Source of the DNA: an uncultured Collinsella sp.
GTDB taxonomy: Bacteria > Actinomycetota > Coriobacteriia > Coriobacteriales > Coriobacteriaceae
Assembly (NCBI GenBank): GCA_900542305.1
Contig: UQMU01000019.1
Coordinates: 1-45,544, forward strand
Direction: 5' to 3'
Length of the DNA stretch: 45,544 nt
This document shows, piece by piece, positions 13,858 through 22,477 of this stretch. A model generated the notes under the pieces. The model ran no database searches, had not been told where the DNA came from, and saw only the letters and a program-made list of their open reading frames with translations. Positions within the stretch are counted from its first letter, which is position 1, and each line of letters starts with the position of its first letter. The translations under genes and the position numbers were made by a program.

Positions 13858-16562
13858 TGGCCAATATGTCGCTGGAAGAGACCTATGCCGAAATGAGGCA
13901 AGCGCTCAGCGAGGTCAAGGAATGCCAGGCTCATCTGCTGGGAGCTTGTGAATCCCAATCTGCCTCCGTTGACACGTGGCTGCAGATGACACTGAAGGAG
14001 AGGCAGGAGGCAAAAACACGAGCGCTCAATAAACTCAGCATCCGGGAGAAGCGCCGCAACGCCCTTTTGAAAAAGCGAGTGCAGGATACCGTTGACGAGT
14101 TGCTGGCGATCGAGGAAGGCTCGGCCCTCAATGCCGCCGAGTATATCCAGATTGGATCGATGTCGAAAACTTCAAAACGCGACGATTTGTTTACGGTGCC
14201 CTTTATCGTTCCATTGCTTGGTCATGGCAATATCGTGATGTCGGTTTCAGGCGAGGGCTGCATTTCAGACGGGGTAGTACGCGAGGTAGAGGCCAAGACG
14301 CTTTTATCGACTTCAGCGTCGCAAGTTGAAATCATTAGTTTTGACCCGGCACTCAAAAACATCGAGGCTCCTTTTTCGACGATTGGCCGGAACGGGCAAG
14401 GCGAGACAGCGGTCAGGTATTTGCATTCGAGGGGCGAACTCGACGCCTTACTTAACGAGCTGACCGACCGTGTGACGCAAATCAACAACGAGTTACTGTC
14501 AGACGATGAGAGCCTGGCGGTATATCACCAACGGGTCGGAATGCCAGTCGAGAAGTACCAGCTCGTTGTGATCCACGATATGCCGATGGGAATGGCTGCC
14601 GAGCAATACGACCGTATCTGCTCGCTGATGAAGGCGGCCCCAAAGGCAGGCGCTTCTTTCCTAATGATACAACCTAAGATGGACGACTTGCCCAAATGGT
14701 ATTGCGAGAAGAAACGTTCCTATCCTGTTTCGGAGCGTCTCGAACTATTCTCGGGCAGTCATGCCCGATGGCTGGGTCACGATGGCTACGATGTTGAGCT
14801 CTACGAGCTTGACACGATTGAATCGGCGCAAGCCGCGGAGCGGATGGCCCGATCAGCGGCAGAGCTGCGGTTGCCCGAAGTAAAGATCGAGTCGGTGCTT
14901 CCCGCGGAGTATTGGATGGAGACGAGCGAGGATGGAGTCACGTTCTCGCTGGGTCTGCGTGGAACCCAGACGGTTGATGTCACGATTGGCTCGAATGAGA
15001 CTCAAAGACATAATGCACTGATAACCGGCGCGGTCGGACAGGGTAAATCGAATCTGTTGAAAGATATCATCTACGGTTTGTGTGCCAGGTATTCTCCCGA
15101 CGAGTTGGAACTCTATCTGTTTGATTTCAAAGAGGGCGTTACCCTGTTTCCCATGGCTCCCACGCCGGATTCCCCCGAGTATCTACCGCAGGTAAAGGCA
15201 TTTGGGCTTGAGGCCGATGAAGACTTTGCCATGGATGTGCTGAATTCCATAGCCGCCGAGGCCAAACGGAGGGCCGCTGCGATCAAGCCTTACGGAGATA
15301 ATCTGCTCAAGTATCGGCGCAATAGCGGGAATAAGATGCCGCGTATCGTTGTGGTCATTGATGAGTTCCAGCTATTTCTAGAAGGCGCGAGAGGCAAGGA
15401 AGCCTGTGAACTTTTGGAACGCATCGTTCGCCTTTATCGTGCATACGGTATTCACGTGATATTGGCGTCACAAAGTATCGGCGGGATAACCAATCTTGCC
15501 ATTTCCCAAGGCAAGTTCTTCGCACAGTTTCCTATCCGTATCGGACTGAAAAACTCGCCGGCGGAGTCGCGGGCGACTTTCGGACCCTTTAACGAGGCGG
15601 CTGCTAGTCTAAGGTTCAGGGGACAGGCGATTCTGAACGAAGATTACGGAAATCCGAGCGCAAATGTGACGGTGCTTACGCCGTTTGCTGAGGATGCCAC
15701 GTTGGACAGTCTCAGGAACAAGTTCTATGCAATGCCAAAAGGGCACCTTGATGAACCGGTGGTTTTCGACGGAAGCACTCTGCCGGAGTTGACTGAGGCC
15801 CTCCTTGAGCAGAACGACATAGATTCAGGTAACGTGCCGAGCGCCTTGCTTGGCCGGGGTGTTTCTGCTGGGTTGGCACCGATATATTTCCCGTTTGAAA
15901 GAGCTGCGGGAAGCAATATCGCTCTTGTGGGCAGGGGAACGCTGCCAGGGCTCGGTGATCTTCCGAATTCTGTCGATCTTGCGGCGTGCGTTATGGAAAC
16001 GCTTGTTTTATCGCTTGCGCGCTATGAGCGAGGCGCTGAGTTTGCTGTAGTGGAGGATGGCGCGCGCCATGTTTCTAATTCGACTCTGGAGATATGCGCT
16101 CGTGCGGGGGTTTCTCCGGAGGTCGTACCTTCGGACGAAGCGGCTGCATGGATTACCAATTGTCTTCAGAGAAATGATGTCGGGGAAGAATGTGGGCGGG
16201 AGCGGTTTGTGCTGGTGCCGAATGCGGACTCACTAGGATCTTTCGACTTTGGTGCTCAGCAGAAGATTCAAAAGGTATTCCGCGAGGCTCCTATGCACGG
16301 AATCCACTTTGTCTGCCATTGGCAAAACCCCGTAGCGCTTTCAGCGCAGTTGGGTTCATCGGGACTGTCGTCTTTTGACGGCGTGGCGTGTCTGTTTGGC
16401 TCGAATGTCGCAGCGAAGCAGTTGGATGGCCCGCTGTGCCAGTGGAACGGGCAAGAGAACCGGGTCCTTTACAAGGAGGCTTCTTCGGGACGTCCCTCAA
16501 TGAAGCTCATGCCCTTTGTCGCAACGCGATTATGGAGGAGGGGCGACGATGAGCAGGGATGA
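13857..16562 (+). CDS. FtsK/SpoIIIE-type ATPase
   Basis: This 901-residue protein has no obvious membrane segment. Residues 1-90 are charged and coiled-coil-like. The central motor domain has Walker A GAVGQGKSN (about 391-399) and Walker B IVVVIDEFQ (about 498-506), followed by an arginine-rich helix and the ASQS motif seen in FtsK/HerA proteins. A second, C-terminal ATPase-like unit (about 650-880) seems degenerate: NIALVGRGTLPG replaces a P-loop and FVLVPNADS replaces Walker B. One active plus one dead RecA-like unit recalls the tandem ATPases of type VII secretion (EccC/EssC), though DNA translocases are equally possible. Translation is coupled to the GrpE-like gene by TGATG. Confidence 0.82.
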   Translation: MANMSLEETYAEMRQALSEVKECQAHLLGACESQSASVDTWLQMTLKERQEAKTRALNKLSIREKRRNALLKKRVQDTVDELLAIEEGSALNAAEYIQIGSMSKTSKRDDLFTVPFIVPLLGHGNIVMSVSGEGCISDGVVREVEAKTLLSTSASQVEIISFDPALKNIEAPFSTIGRNGQGETAVRYLHSRGELDALLNELTDRVTQINNELLSDDESLAVYHQRVGMPVEKYQLVVIHDMPMGMAAEQYDRICSLMKAAPKAGASFLMIQPKMDDLPKWYCEKKRSYPVSERLELFSGSHARWLGHDGYDVELYELDTIESAQAAERMARSAAELRLPEVKIESVLPAEYWMETSEDGVTFSLGLRGTQTVDVTIGSNETQRHNALITGAVGQGKSNLLKDIIYGLCARYSPDELELYLFDFKEGVTLFPMAPTPDSPEYLPQVKAFGLEADEDFAMDVLNSIAAEAKRRAAAIKPYGDNLLKYRRNSGNKMPRIVVVIDEFQLFLEGARGKEACELLERIVRLYRAYGIHVILASQSIGGITNLAISQGKFFAQFPIRIGLKNSPAESRATFGPFNEAAASLRFRGQAILNEDYGNPSANVTVLTPFAEDATLDSLRNKFYAMPKGHLDEPVVFDGSTLPELTEALLEQNDIDSGNVPSALLGRGVSAGLAPIYFPFERAAGSNIALVGRGTLPGLGDLPNSVDLAACVMETLVLSLARYERGAEFAVVEDGARHVSNSTLEICARAGVSPEVVPSDEAAAWITNCLQRNDVGEECGRERFVLVPNADSLGSFDFGAQQKIQKVFREAPMHGIHFVCHWQNPVALSAQLGSSGLSSFDGVACLFGSNVAAKQLDGPLCQWNGQENRVLYKEASSGRPSMKLMPFVATRLWRRGDDEQG

Positions 16563-17136
16563 TTTGTACGAAAGGTATCTGTCCGAAGCAGAACGATTTC
16601 TGAAATCGGAGGCATCGACCGCCCAGCTTGTTAAGCAGGAGTGCGATCGTTGTGATCGGGAGTCGATTTCTGCGAGGAACATGGCGGGCAAAAAGAAAGC
16701 GGAGATAGATCGCCTGGCGCATCAAGCACAGGAGGCTTTTTCGCAATTGTCTAAACGACTTGCGGGGAGTCACGCGAAGGACGTCGGCGCTGCGCTTCCG
16801 AACATGGTAAGACCGATTGCGTCGAATGAAGACGCTGCCGAGCTTGCCTCTTCGTTATCAGGGCTTATCAAGAAAATCGATTGCTATATCGAGATGATTG
16901 AAAAAGATACGTCTGTGAACGAGTTGAGTCAGCGATCTTCAAATGCACTGGATGCTCGACGGGCGGCTCTTGACCGGAAGCGTCTTCTGGTGGAAGAAGA
17001 GAGGGCGATGCTGGATCCTCTTCCCGTTAAAGCCGAGGAGTCGAAAGGCGGCTGCCTTTCTCAGGCGGCGGTTCTATGTGCGTGCTGTATTGGGGTAATT
17101 TCGCTTATTGCGAATGTGCTATTTGGGTTGTTGTGA
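16549..17136 (+). CDS. coiled-coil protein with C-terminal membrane anchor
   Basis: This 195-residue protein is helical and charged over residues 1-165 (KKKAEIDRLAHQAQEAFSQL is typical), then has a Cys-rich hydrophobic tail (AAVLCACCIGVISLIANVLF) that should be a membrane anchor. I recognise no family. The ATG at 16549 lies inside the 3' end of the ATPase gene and has GGAGGAGGGG upstream; the 14-base overlap suggests coupled expression. It may tether the ATPase to the membrane. That is inference from gene order. Confidence 0.8.
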   Translation: MSRDDLYERYLSEAERFLKSEASTAQLVKQECDRCDRESISARNMAGKKKAEIDRLAHQAQEAFSQLSKRLAGSHAKDVGAALPNMVRPIASNEDAAELASSLSGLIKKIDCYIEMIEKDTSVNELSQRSSNALDARRAALDRKRLLVEEERAMLDPLPVKAEESKGGCLSQAAVLCACCIGVISLIANVLFGLL

Positions 17137-17154
17137 CAACGGAAAGGAACAGAA

Positions 17155-17418
17155 ATGAGTCAGAACATCGGCCAGCTCGTTGCAGAGCTGAACGCGTTGG
17201 TGTCGAAGATGGAGACGCAGCGAGGTGTGTGCGTCACGGTGGCGGACGATCTCGATTCACTGCACGACATGCTTAACGCGGCAATGGAAGGAACAAATTC
17301 GACCGCTCAAAATGAGGCGGTTGGGCAGCTCGGGGCGGCAGCGGCGAAGCTGCTCGAAGCGGGCGGCCTCATCAGTACGGCATGCGATGTGGTCAGCACG
17401 TATGCAAGTACGCTCTAG
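17155..17418 (+). CDS. small all-helical protein of ESAT-6 size
   Basis: This 87-residue protein is predicted to form two long helices, with Ala-rich repeats (AVGQLGAAAAKLLEAGGLIS). Size and shape resemble WXG100/ESAT-6 proteins, the usual substrates and partners of EccC-type ATPases, but there is no WXG motif and no clear C-terminal YxxxD/E signal. The resemblance is therefore only suggestive. AAAGGAA lies upstream of the ATG. The next gene starts inside its 3' end. Confidence 0.72.
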   Translation: MSQNIGQLVAELNALVSKMETQRGVCVTVADDLDSLHDMLNAAMEGTNSTAQNEAVGQLGAAAAKLLEAGGLISTACDVVSTYASTL

Positions 17419-18235
17419 GCGTTTATGGGTGGCGCGGGGGCTCGTCTCCGCGCTTGCCGTTTTCTTGTTCGGCTTGGGAATTGTTCTGGTCGGTCGTATT
17501 GGCGTGAGAAAGGTCGTGAAATCCAGCGGAAGCAATTGTGTGCTGGCGGCTTGTGCAGATGGTGTTGGAGATGTGCTTGATATCTGCAACGCGAGAGTTG
17601 CTGACACGGTTTCAGGGGTTGTAGAGCAAGACGAATCTCGCTCTTCGTCCATCGATGGGAGCTCGGAATTTCAGCCAAGCATTCAAGAACGGTACTACGC
17701 CGACTTGGCGCATGGGCCTAAGGGCCCTGAGTTTCAGAAGTACATCGTTTTGCACGATACGGAGGGCGATTCTTCCCCTGAAAGTGTCATCGATTGGTGG
17801 GAGTCCAACGGCAATAAGGTAGCGGCTCATTTTGTTGTTGGAAAAGATGGGTCGATCGTTCAATGTGTGCCTCTCGATCAAATCGCGCACCATGCCGGTT
17901 TTGGCGATGCTGGGAAGAACGAGCAGTATGGAACAATCGATGATTCGAGAGATGACAAGGTCGGAACGTTACCGATAGGGGGAAGCTATCCCGATTACGG
18001 CATGAACTCTTACTCCGTTGGGATTGAGATGGTTCATGTTGGAGGATCGGGTGATTACCCCGAAGAGCAGCTTATCGCTGTCGACGGTCTAATTGCGTAT
18101 ATCGATGAGTACTACGGGTTCAAGAGCCAGATTATCGACCACAAGGCGTGGCGGACGGGAAATTCGGATACATCGGCGGAATTCTCATCATATCTGTCGA
18201 ACTATCAAGAATATCGGCGTCATGTTGATGGTTAA
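17402..18235 (+). CDS. membrane-anchored N-acetylmuramoyl-L-alanine amidase
   Basis: This 277-residue protein has an N-terminal signal anchor (basic MQVRSRRLW, then hydrophobic residues 12-30) and an extracellular amidase_2/PGRP-type domain (about 100-265). Catalytic features are visible: IVLHDTEG (zinc His), VAAHFVVGKDGSIVQ, IAHHAGFG, GIEMVH (Glu) and IDHKAWRTG (second zinc His). It should cleave the amide bond between MurNAc and L-Ala in peptidoglycan. The ATG at 17402 overlaps the previous gene by 17 bases. Cell-wall cutting next to a pump-like ATPase is typical of envelope-spanning machines that need local wall remodelling. Confidence 0.87.
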   Translation: MQVRSRRLWVARGLVSALAVFLFGLGIVLVGRIGVRKVVKSSGSNCVLAACADGVGDVLDICNARVADTVSGVVEQDESRSSSIDGSSEFQPSIQERYYADLAHGPKGPEFQKYIVLHDTEGDSSPESVIDWWESNGNKVAAHFVVGKDGSIVQCVPLDQIAHHAGFGDAGKNEQYGTIDDSRDDKVGTLPIGGSYPDYGMNSYSVGIEMVHVGGSGDYPEEQLIAVDGLIAYIDEYYGFKSQIIDHKAWRTGNSDTSAEFSSYLSNYQEYRRHVDG

Positions 18236-18258
18236 AAGACAGCTTGAAAGGGGAGACA

Positions 18259-18834
18259 GTGAAGTGTCCCAAATGTAACGCAGAGATAGAAGAGGGGACA
18301 GTTTACTGCCCCTTTTGTGCTGCGAAAGTATCTTCTGACGTGGGTCGGTCGACCACAGAGAATGAGCGGATGCCATTCGATGGCAAGGATAATGCGAAGG
18401 GGAGGGCAGCGGCGGAGGATTCTGGCAACGAACTAGGTAAAAGAGTAATTGGGTTAATTGGCGGATTCGATTCAAATAAAATCGTGATAATTGGCCTGGT
18501 GGCCGCCATCATTGTTGGCGGCTTTTATGTTTGGAATCGATTCGGGGGCGGGCACCCATCACCAGAATTCACTCAAACCTATCAGCATACGATGTATAAA
18601 TCGGACGCCGATGAGTTTGAGCCGGAAAACTCAGATGAAAAGGACGAGGTCGACGACGAGGGCGCAACTGAATTAATAGTGGTATCAAATAACTCCGCCG
18701 GGTTTCCAGAGATGGTGGTGAATGTCAAGGTGACCGGCTCTTCGACAGAGGCGTTGTCGAAGCCGGAGAATTGGTCCCTGAAAGAAGTGGGTACGGACGG
18801 TGGGCAGGCTTCGACTGAGTATTTGCTCGCTTGA
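18259..18834 (+). pseudogene. 5' part of zinc-ribbon/TM/YARHG gene, cut by IS21-family element
   Basis: The reading frame begins at GTG 18259 (GGGGAG just upstream): a zinc ribbon (CPKCNAEIEEGTVYCPFC, residues 3-20), a charged linker, a membrane segment (about 76-92) and the start of an acidic extracellular part. At 18811-18816 (TCGACT) the frame enters the insertion element and stops 18 bases later at TGA, so a truncated 191-residue product could still be made. The 3' part continues in the same frame at 21364. The intact gene would encode about 343 residues. Confidence 0.87.
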
Positions 18835-18878
18835 GCACTGTTGAATATCGCGAAACAGCACCGCCGATATCGCGCTTG

Positions 18879-18914
18879 GGCACCGGGGCCGACACTGGCC
18901 CCGGTGCCTTTTTA
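18879..18914. terminator. terminator inside the IS left end
   Basis: A 12-bp perfect GC-rich stem (GGCACCGGGGCC, 6-base loop) is followed on the plus strand by TTTTT. It would stop transcription coming from the interrupted operon into the element. Confidence 0.75.
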
Positions 18915-18925
18915 TCGCTACCGGT

Positions 18926-19660
18926 CTATCCGCGGCGCTGCCGCATGTTGGCCTCGCCCATGTCGAACCAGACCGCGCTGTGCACGATCCTGTCCACAAT
19001 CGCGTCCGCGTGTACCCCGCCGCCGAGCCTCGGGTGCCAGTCCTTCTTCTTGAACTGGGTGCAGAATACGGTCGAGGCCGTGCCGTACCTCAGCTCCATC
19101 AGCTCCAGCAGCATCGACCTGAACTCGGTGTCCGGCCTGTCGAGCAGCCACTCGTCTATCACGAGCAGGCCGAACGCCCCGTACTTGCGGACGAGCTTGC
19201 GCTCGCCGCCGGGCCGGTCACGGCTCTCGCGCCAGAGGTCCTCGAGGTCGGGCTGGCGGACGTAGCACGACCTCACCCTCCTGGCGCAGGCGGCCTTCGC
19301 GAGCGCGCAGGCCAGGTAGGTCTTGCCCGTGCCGGTGAGGCCCTGGAGAACCACGTTCTCGCCGCGCCCGACGAACCCGCAGGTCGCGAGCTCGGCCACC
19401 GCCACCCTGTCGAGGCCGCGGCCCTCGAAGAAGTCGACCGAGCGGACGTCGGCCTCGGGGTACCTGAGGCCGGCCCTCCTCGTCAGGTTGCGGACCTTCT
19501 GCGTGATGAAGTCGGAGTGCGCCTCGTCCACCGCCATCTGGACGCGCTCGGCGAACGCCATCCCGGCGCACACGGCCTCGTCCTGGGCGGAGAGGGCGGC
19601 GAGCAGCTCGGCCGCCCCCATCTCCCTGAGCTTGCGGGCGGTCTCCGCGTTGACGTCCAT
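18926..19660 (-). CDS. istB: IS21-family helper ATPase IstB
   Basis: This 244-residue AAA+ ATPase is the target-selection partner of IstA. Motifs: an N-terminal helical domain, Walker A (LQGLTGTGKTYLA, about 105-117), Walker B LLVIDEW, sensor STVFCTQFK, and the C-terminal AIVDRIVHSAVWFDM typical of IstB. The start ATG lies two bases beyond the istA stop, so the two are coupled. A frame of about 800 codons is open across this region because of high GC, but only the part after istA is istB. Confidence 0.93.
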   Translation of the reverse strand: MDVNAETARKLREMGAAELLAALSAQDEAVCAGMAFAERVQMAVDEAHSDFITQKVRNLTRRAGLRYPEADVRSVDFFEGRGLDRVAVAELATCGFVGRGENVVLQGLTGTGKTYLACALAKAACARRVRSCYVRQPDLEDLWRESRDRPGGERKLVRKYGAFGLLVIDEWLLDRPDTEFRSMLLELMELRYGTASTVFCTQFKKKDWHPRLGGGVHADAIVDRIVHSAVWFDMGEANMRQRRG

Positions 19661-19662
19661 GC

Positions 19663-21207
19663 TCACTCCTCCCCGTAGAAGCCGGCGCCGCGCACGTAGC
19701 CGCAGTCCCCGGACGCCTCGCCGGCTGGCGCCCTGTCCTGCCCCGACCTCAGCACGGGCTCGACGTCGCGGTAGCGCGGCGACCTCTTCCCGGTCGCGAG
19801 CGCCATCCCGCACGCCCGCTCGAGCCTCGCCGGGGTGTAGCGCCTGGACAGCCTGAGCGCGGCGAGCGCGGCGTTGAAGCCCTGCTCGTCGAACTCGTAG
19901 CAGGCGAACACCCTGTCCACCAGCTCGGAGCAGGAGGGCCCGACCCTCGAGGCCCAGGCGCGGATGCGCGGCGCGTCCCAGTCCGACCACGCCCTGCCCT
20001 CGGGCATGTCCGAGCCGCGCGTGGAGTAGCGGTTCCTCGCGTAGGACGGGAACCTGGGGTGCGTGGCCACGCGCTCGCCGCCGGAGAAGACCTCCACCTT
20101 GCCCTCGGTGACGCGCAGGTCGACCGTCGAGCCGACGAGCAGGTGGCTCACCGAGTAGTAGTTGCGGGCGTACGCGACGTGGCAGTTGGCCTGGACCTTG
20201 CGGCCGTAGACCCACTCGCACACCTCGAAGGGCTCGGCCGGTAGGGGCCTCAGCAGCGGGCGCTCGACCTCCTCGAACACCTCGCGCCTCGAGCCCTCGC
20301 GCTTGGCGAACGGCGCGTCGTTGTGCTCCGCGACCCTCCGGGCGACGGCGGCGCGGAGGGCCGCCATGTCGGTGAACACCTCGTCGCGAAGCGCCGCTAT
20401 CACGTAGGTCGCGGCGGCCCAGACCTCGTTCTCGGCGCTCGGCTTGTCGCGGGGCCTCCTGACCCTCGCCGGGATCACGGCGGAGCCGTAGTGCGCGGCG
20501 AGCTCCTCGTAGGCCGCGTTCAGGACCGGCTCCCCGGCCCTGGGGTGGGCGGTGACGCCGGTCCTCAGGTTGTCGGGGACGATGCAGGGCGTCGCGCCTC
20601 CCAGGAAGGAGAAGGCGTGCACGTGGCACAGCAGCCATGTATCCTGCTTCATGTCGAGCGTCGGCTCGACGTAGCTGTACCGGCTGAACGGGAGGCAGGC
20701 CACGAACAGGTACACCTTCCTGACCTCGCCGGTCGCGGGGTCCACGAGCCGCATCGTGGGCCCCGACCAGTCGACCTCCATGTTCCTGCCCGCCTTGTGC
20801 CCGACGCGGCTCACCACGTTGCGCGACACCGTGTACTGGCGGTAGCGCTTGCAGAACCTGTCGTAGGACATCGACGGCGCGCCGGCCTCCGCGCACCCGT
20901 CGGCATACTCCGCGTGCAGGAGCTTGAGCGTGACGCCGGTCCTCGCGAGCTCGCGGTGGACGCGTGCCCAGTCGGGGTCGGCGTGCACCGGCCCGGCGTC
21001 GCCCCTGCCGGGGAACAGCAGCGCGTAGGCGGCCTCCTCGGACATCCCCTCGACGTCCTCCCAGGAGACGCCCCGCTCCCTCGCGGCTTCCAGCACGTCC
21101 TGGACGCTGTGCTTCGAGACGTGGGCGGTGCGGGCGATCGCGTTCTGCGAAAGCCCGTTCACCGACCTCAGCCTCAGGACCTCCCTGGCCCTGATCCTTC
21201 TCGCCAT
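19663..21207 (-). CDS. istA: IS21-family transposase IstA
   Basis: This 514-residue DDE transposase has an N-terminal helix-turn-helix (EVLRLRSVNGLSQNAIART, residues 7-25) and an integrase catalytic core. The first Asp lies in NMEVDWSGPTM, the second in CIVPDNLRTGV and the Glu in KPSAENEVW. A C-terminal beta-rich Mu-type domain follows. It should form the strand-transfer complex with IstB. ATG 21207 has GAGGAGG upstream; the longer frame to 21273 is not needed. The gene appears intact. Confidence 0.93.
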   Translation of the reverse strand: MARRIRAREVLRLRSVNGLSQNAIARTAHVSKHSVQDVLEAARERGVSWEDVEGMSEEAAYALLFPGRGDAGPVHADPDWARVHRELARTGVTLKLLHAEYADGCAEAGAPSMSYDRFCKRYRQYTVSRNVVSRVGHKAGRNMEVDWSGPTMRLVDPATGEVRKVYLFVACLPFSRYSYVEPTLDMKQDTWLLCHVHAFSFLGGATPCIVPDNLRTGVTAHPRAGEPVLNAAYEELAAHYGSAVIPARVRRPRDKPSAENEVWAAATYVIAALRDEVFTDMAALRAAVARRVAEHNDAPFAKREGSRREVFEEVERPLLRPLPAEPFEVCEWVYGRKVQANCHVAYARNYYSVSHLLVGSTVDLRVTEGKVEVFSGGERVATHPRFPSYARNRYSTRGSDMPEGRAWSDWDAPRIRAWASRVGPSCSELVDRVFACYEFDEQGFNAALAALRLSRRYTPARLERACGMALATGKRSPRYRDVEPVLRSGQDRAPAGEASGDCGYVRGAGFYGEE

Positions 21208-21363
21208 GTGGAACCTCCTCGTTCTCTGGACTGCATGGCAGCCCGAGCGTAACGGGGATGCGCGGGAAGGCATTTAATGGCGGTGCCGAACGGCAATATT
21301 CGGTCGGGTGGGCGGCGGTGCTGATTCGCAATATAGGTGGTGTCGAAAGGGCCTAGGACTCAG

Positions 21364-21843
21364 TCGACTAACCCCCGGAGTGTTGTAGTTGGTTTGGACG
21401 GAGTTTGCAAGCTCGCATATCGATCGACGCTCGGTAGCGATTCGGGTGATAGCCGTACGGTTGTCGTGTCATATATTGATGATCAATCACATAAGGTTAT
21501 GGATAGCTTTTCCTATTACTGTGATGCGAAGAGTTCGACGGTAGACGGTTACCTACTTTCTGAAAGCGACTCACGGCGTTATACCGAGGCGGAGATTGAA
21601 GAAATGGGTATGAGCACATGGGAGCTTTGCTTGGCAAGAAATGAAATATATGCACGCCATGGTCGCAAGTTCAAGAATGAGAAGATTCAAGAGTATTTCG
21701 ACAATAAGGATTGGTATGAAGGCATATACTCGCCTGAGGAATTTGATGCGATGACATCACCGCTTAATGATATCGAGAGGGCAAATGCCGAAACGATCCA
21801 GTCTTACGAACGTGCTATCGGATCTGAGTTTTTAAATCCATAA
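21364..21843 (+). pseudogene. 3' part of the interrupted zinc-ribbon/TM/YARHG gene
   Basis: It continues the frame of 18259-18816 (…QAST joined to NPRSVVVGLDG…). The encoded end contains a YARHG domain (LCLARNEIYARHGRKF, then YFDNKDWYEG), a small extracellular module often found in bacterial surface proteins. It has no start codon or ribosome binding site of its own in a sensible place, so it is probably silent unless the element leaves. Confidence 0.87.
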
Positions 21844-21877
21844 CAAAACTTGTGGCAAAGACTAGGCAAATGAAGAA

Positions 21878-21910
21878 AACGGGTGCGAGTCCGTCTGACC
21901 CGCACCCGTT
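21878..21910 (+). terminator. hairpin at the end of the island operon
   Basis: AACGGGTGCG and CGCACCCGTT are separated by 13 bases, 35 bases after the stop. There is no T-run, so termination would be weak or Rho-assisted. The rest of 21911-22020 holds two short GC hairpins and no gene. Confidence 0.5.
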
Positions 21911-22020
21911 CACTGGGGGCTGTTTGTGATTACCATACTATCCGTGGTCGCGGGCGCAGCGCCCGGCTCTCCGGTGAGCGGCGCAAAACCGCTCATGGAC
22001 GGCAGCACATGACCGGCGTA

Positions 22021-22341
22021 TTACAGATGCTTCTCAAGCAGCGCCTGCAGCCTCGCCTTGGGTAGAGCGCCAACCGAGCGGTCAATCTCCTCGCCGTTCT
22101 TAAACACAATCAGCGTGGGGATGCTCATGACGCCATACTTCATGGCCAGGTCCTGGTTGTCGTCGACGTTGCACTTGGCAACGGCGAGCTTGCCCGCCAG
22201 CTCATCGGCAACCTCGTCAACGATGGGCGAGAGGGATCGACAGGGCCCGCACCACGGTGCCCAAAAATCGACCAGCACGGGCAGGCTGTCGTTAACGATG
22301 GAATCGAAGTTCTCGGGGGTAATCTGATTAATGTCAGCCAT
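22021..22341 (-). CDS. trxA: thioredoxin
   Basis: Classical thioredoxin of 106 residues with the active site WAPWCGPCR (residues 28-36), the cis-Pro loop SIPTLIVFKNGEE and a conserved length. It reduces protein disulfides in the cytoplasm. ATG 22341 is chosen because GGAGGT lies five bases upstream; the longer frame to 22425 is not supported. A possible -10 (TATAAG on the minus strand) lies near 22400. It is divergent from the next gene. Confidence 0.95.
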   Translation of the reverse strand: MADINQITPENFDSIVNDSLPVLVDFWAPWCGPCRSLSPIVDEVADELAGKLAVAKCNVDDNQDLAMKYGVMSIPTLIVFKNGEEIDRSVGALPKARLQALLEKHL

Positions 22342-22443
22342 GGTGACCTCCATAATGCGACGCGGCTCGGCCGCGTAAAACTCAGTACGACCGTGCTTAT
22401 ACCCAGCCGCCCGCAAAGCAACCACTCGCGGGCAGCTCTTTTA

Positions 22444-22449
22444 TATAAT
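22444..22449 (+). promoter_or_regulatory. -10 element of the 22478 gene
   Basis: TATAAT lies 29 bases before the start codon. No good -35 is seen 17 bases upstream. Confidence 0.4.
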
Positions 22450-22477
22450 GATGGGCACGCAAACGATTGGAGAGCGC

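Larger units (their letters stand above)
18815..21363 (-). mobile_element. IS21-family insertion sequence, about 2.55 kb
   Basis: The element carries istA and istB on the minus strand, opposite to the host operon. Ends read CTGAGT...ACTCAG and are flanked by a direct TCGA (up to TCGACT if the ambiguous bases are counted) at 18811 and 21364, as expected of a 4-6 bp target duplication. Inner inverted repeats of about 22 bp (18845-18866 and 21313-21334) probably bind the transposase. GC content is visibly above that of the host operon, which points to recent arrival from another background. Confidence 0.9.

Noticed and set aside
13857..16562. Chromosome-partitioning FtsK
   Set aside because: It lacks the N-terminal membrane segments and the gamma domain, and it sits in an accessory operon.
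17155..17418. Firm WXG100/ESAT-6 assignment
   Set aside because: Size and helicity fit, but there is no WXG motif and no clear secretion signal; kept as a resemblance only.
18926..21331. Single frame of 801 codons across the IS21 element
   Set aside because: Only the last 244 codons are IstB; the rest is an open shadow of istA caused by high GC.
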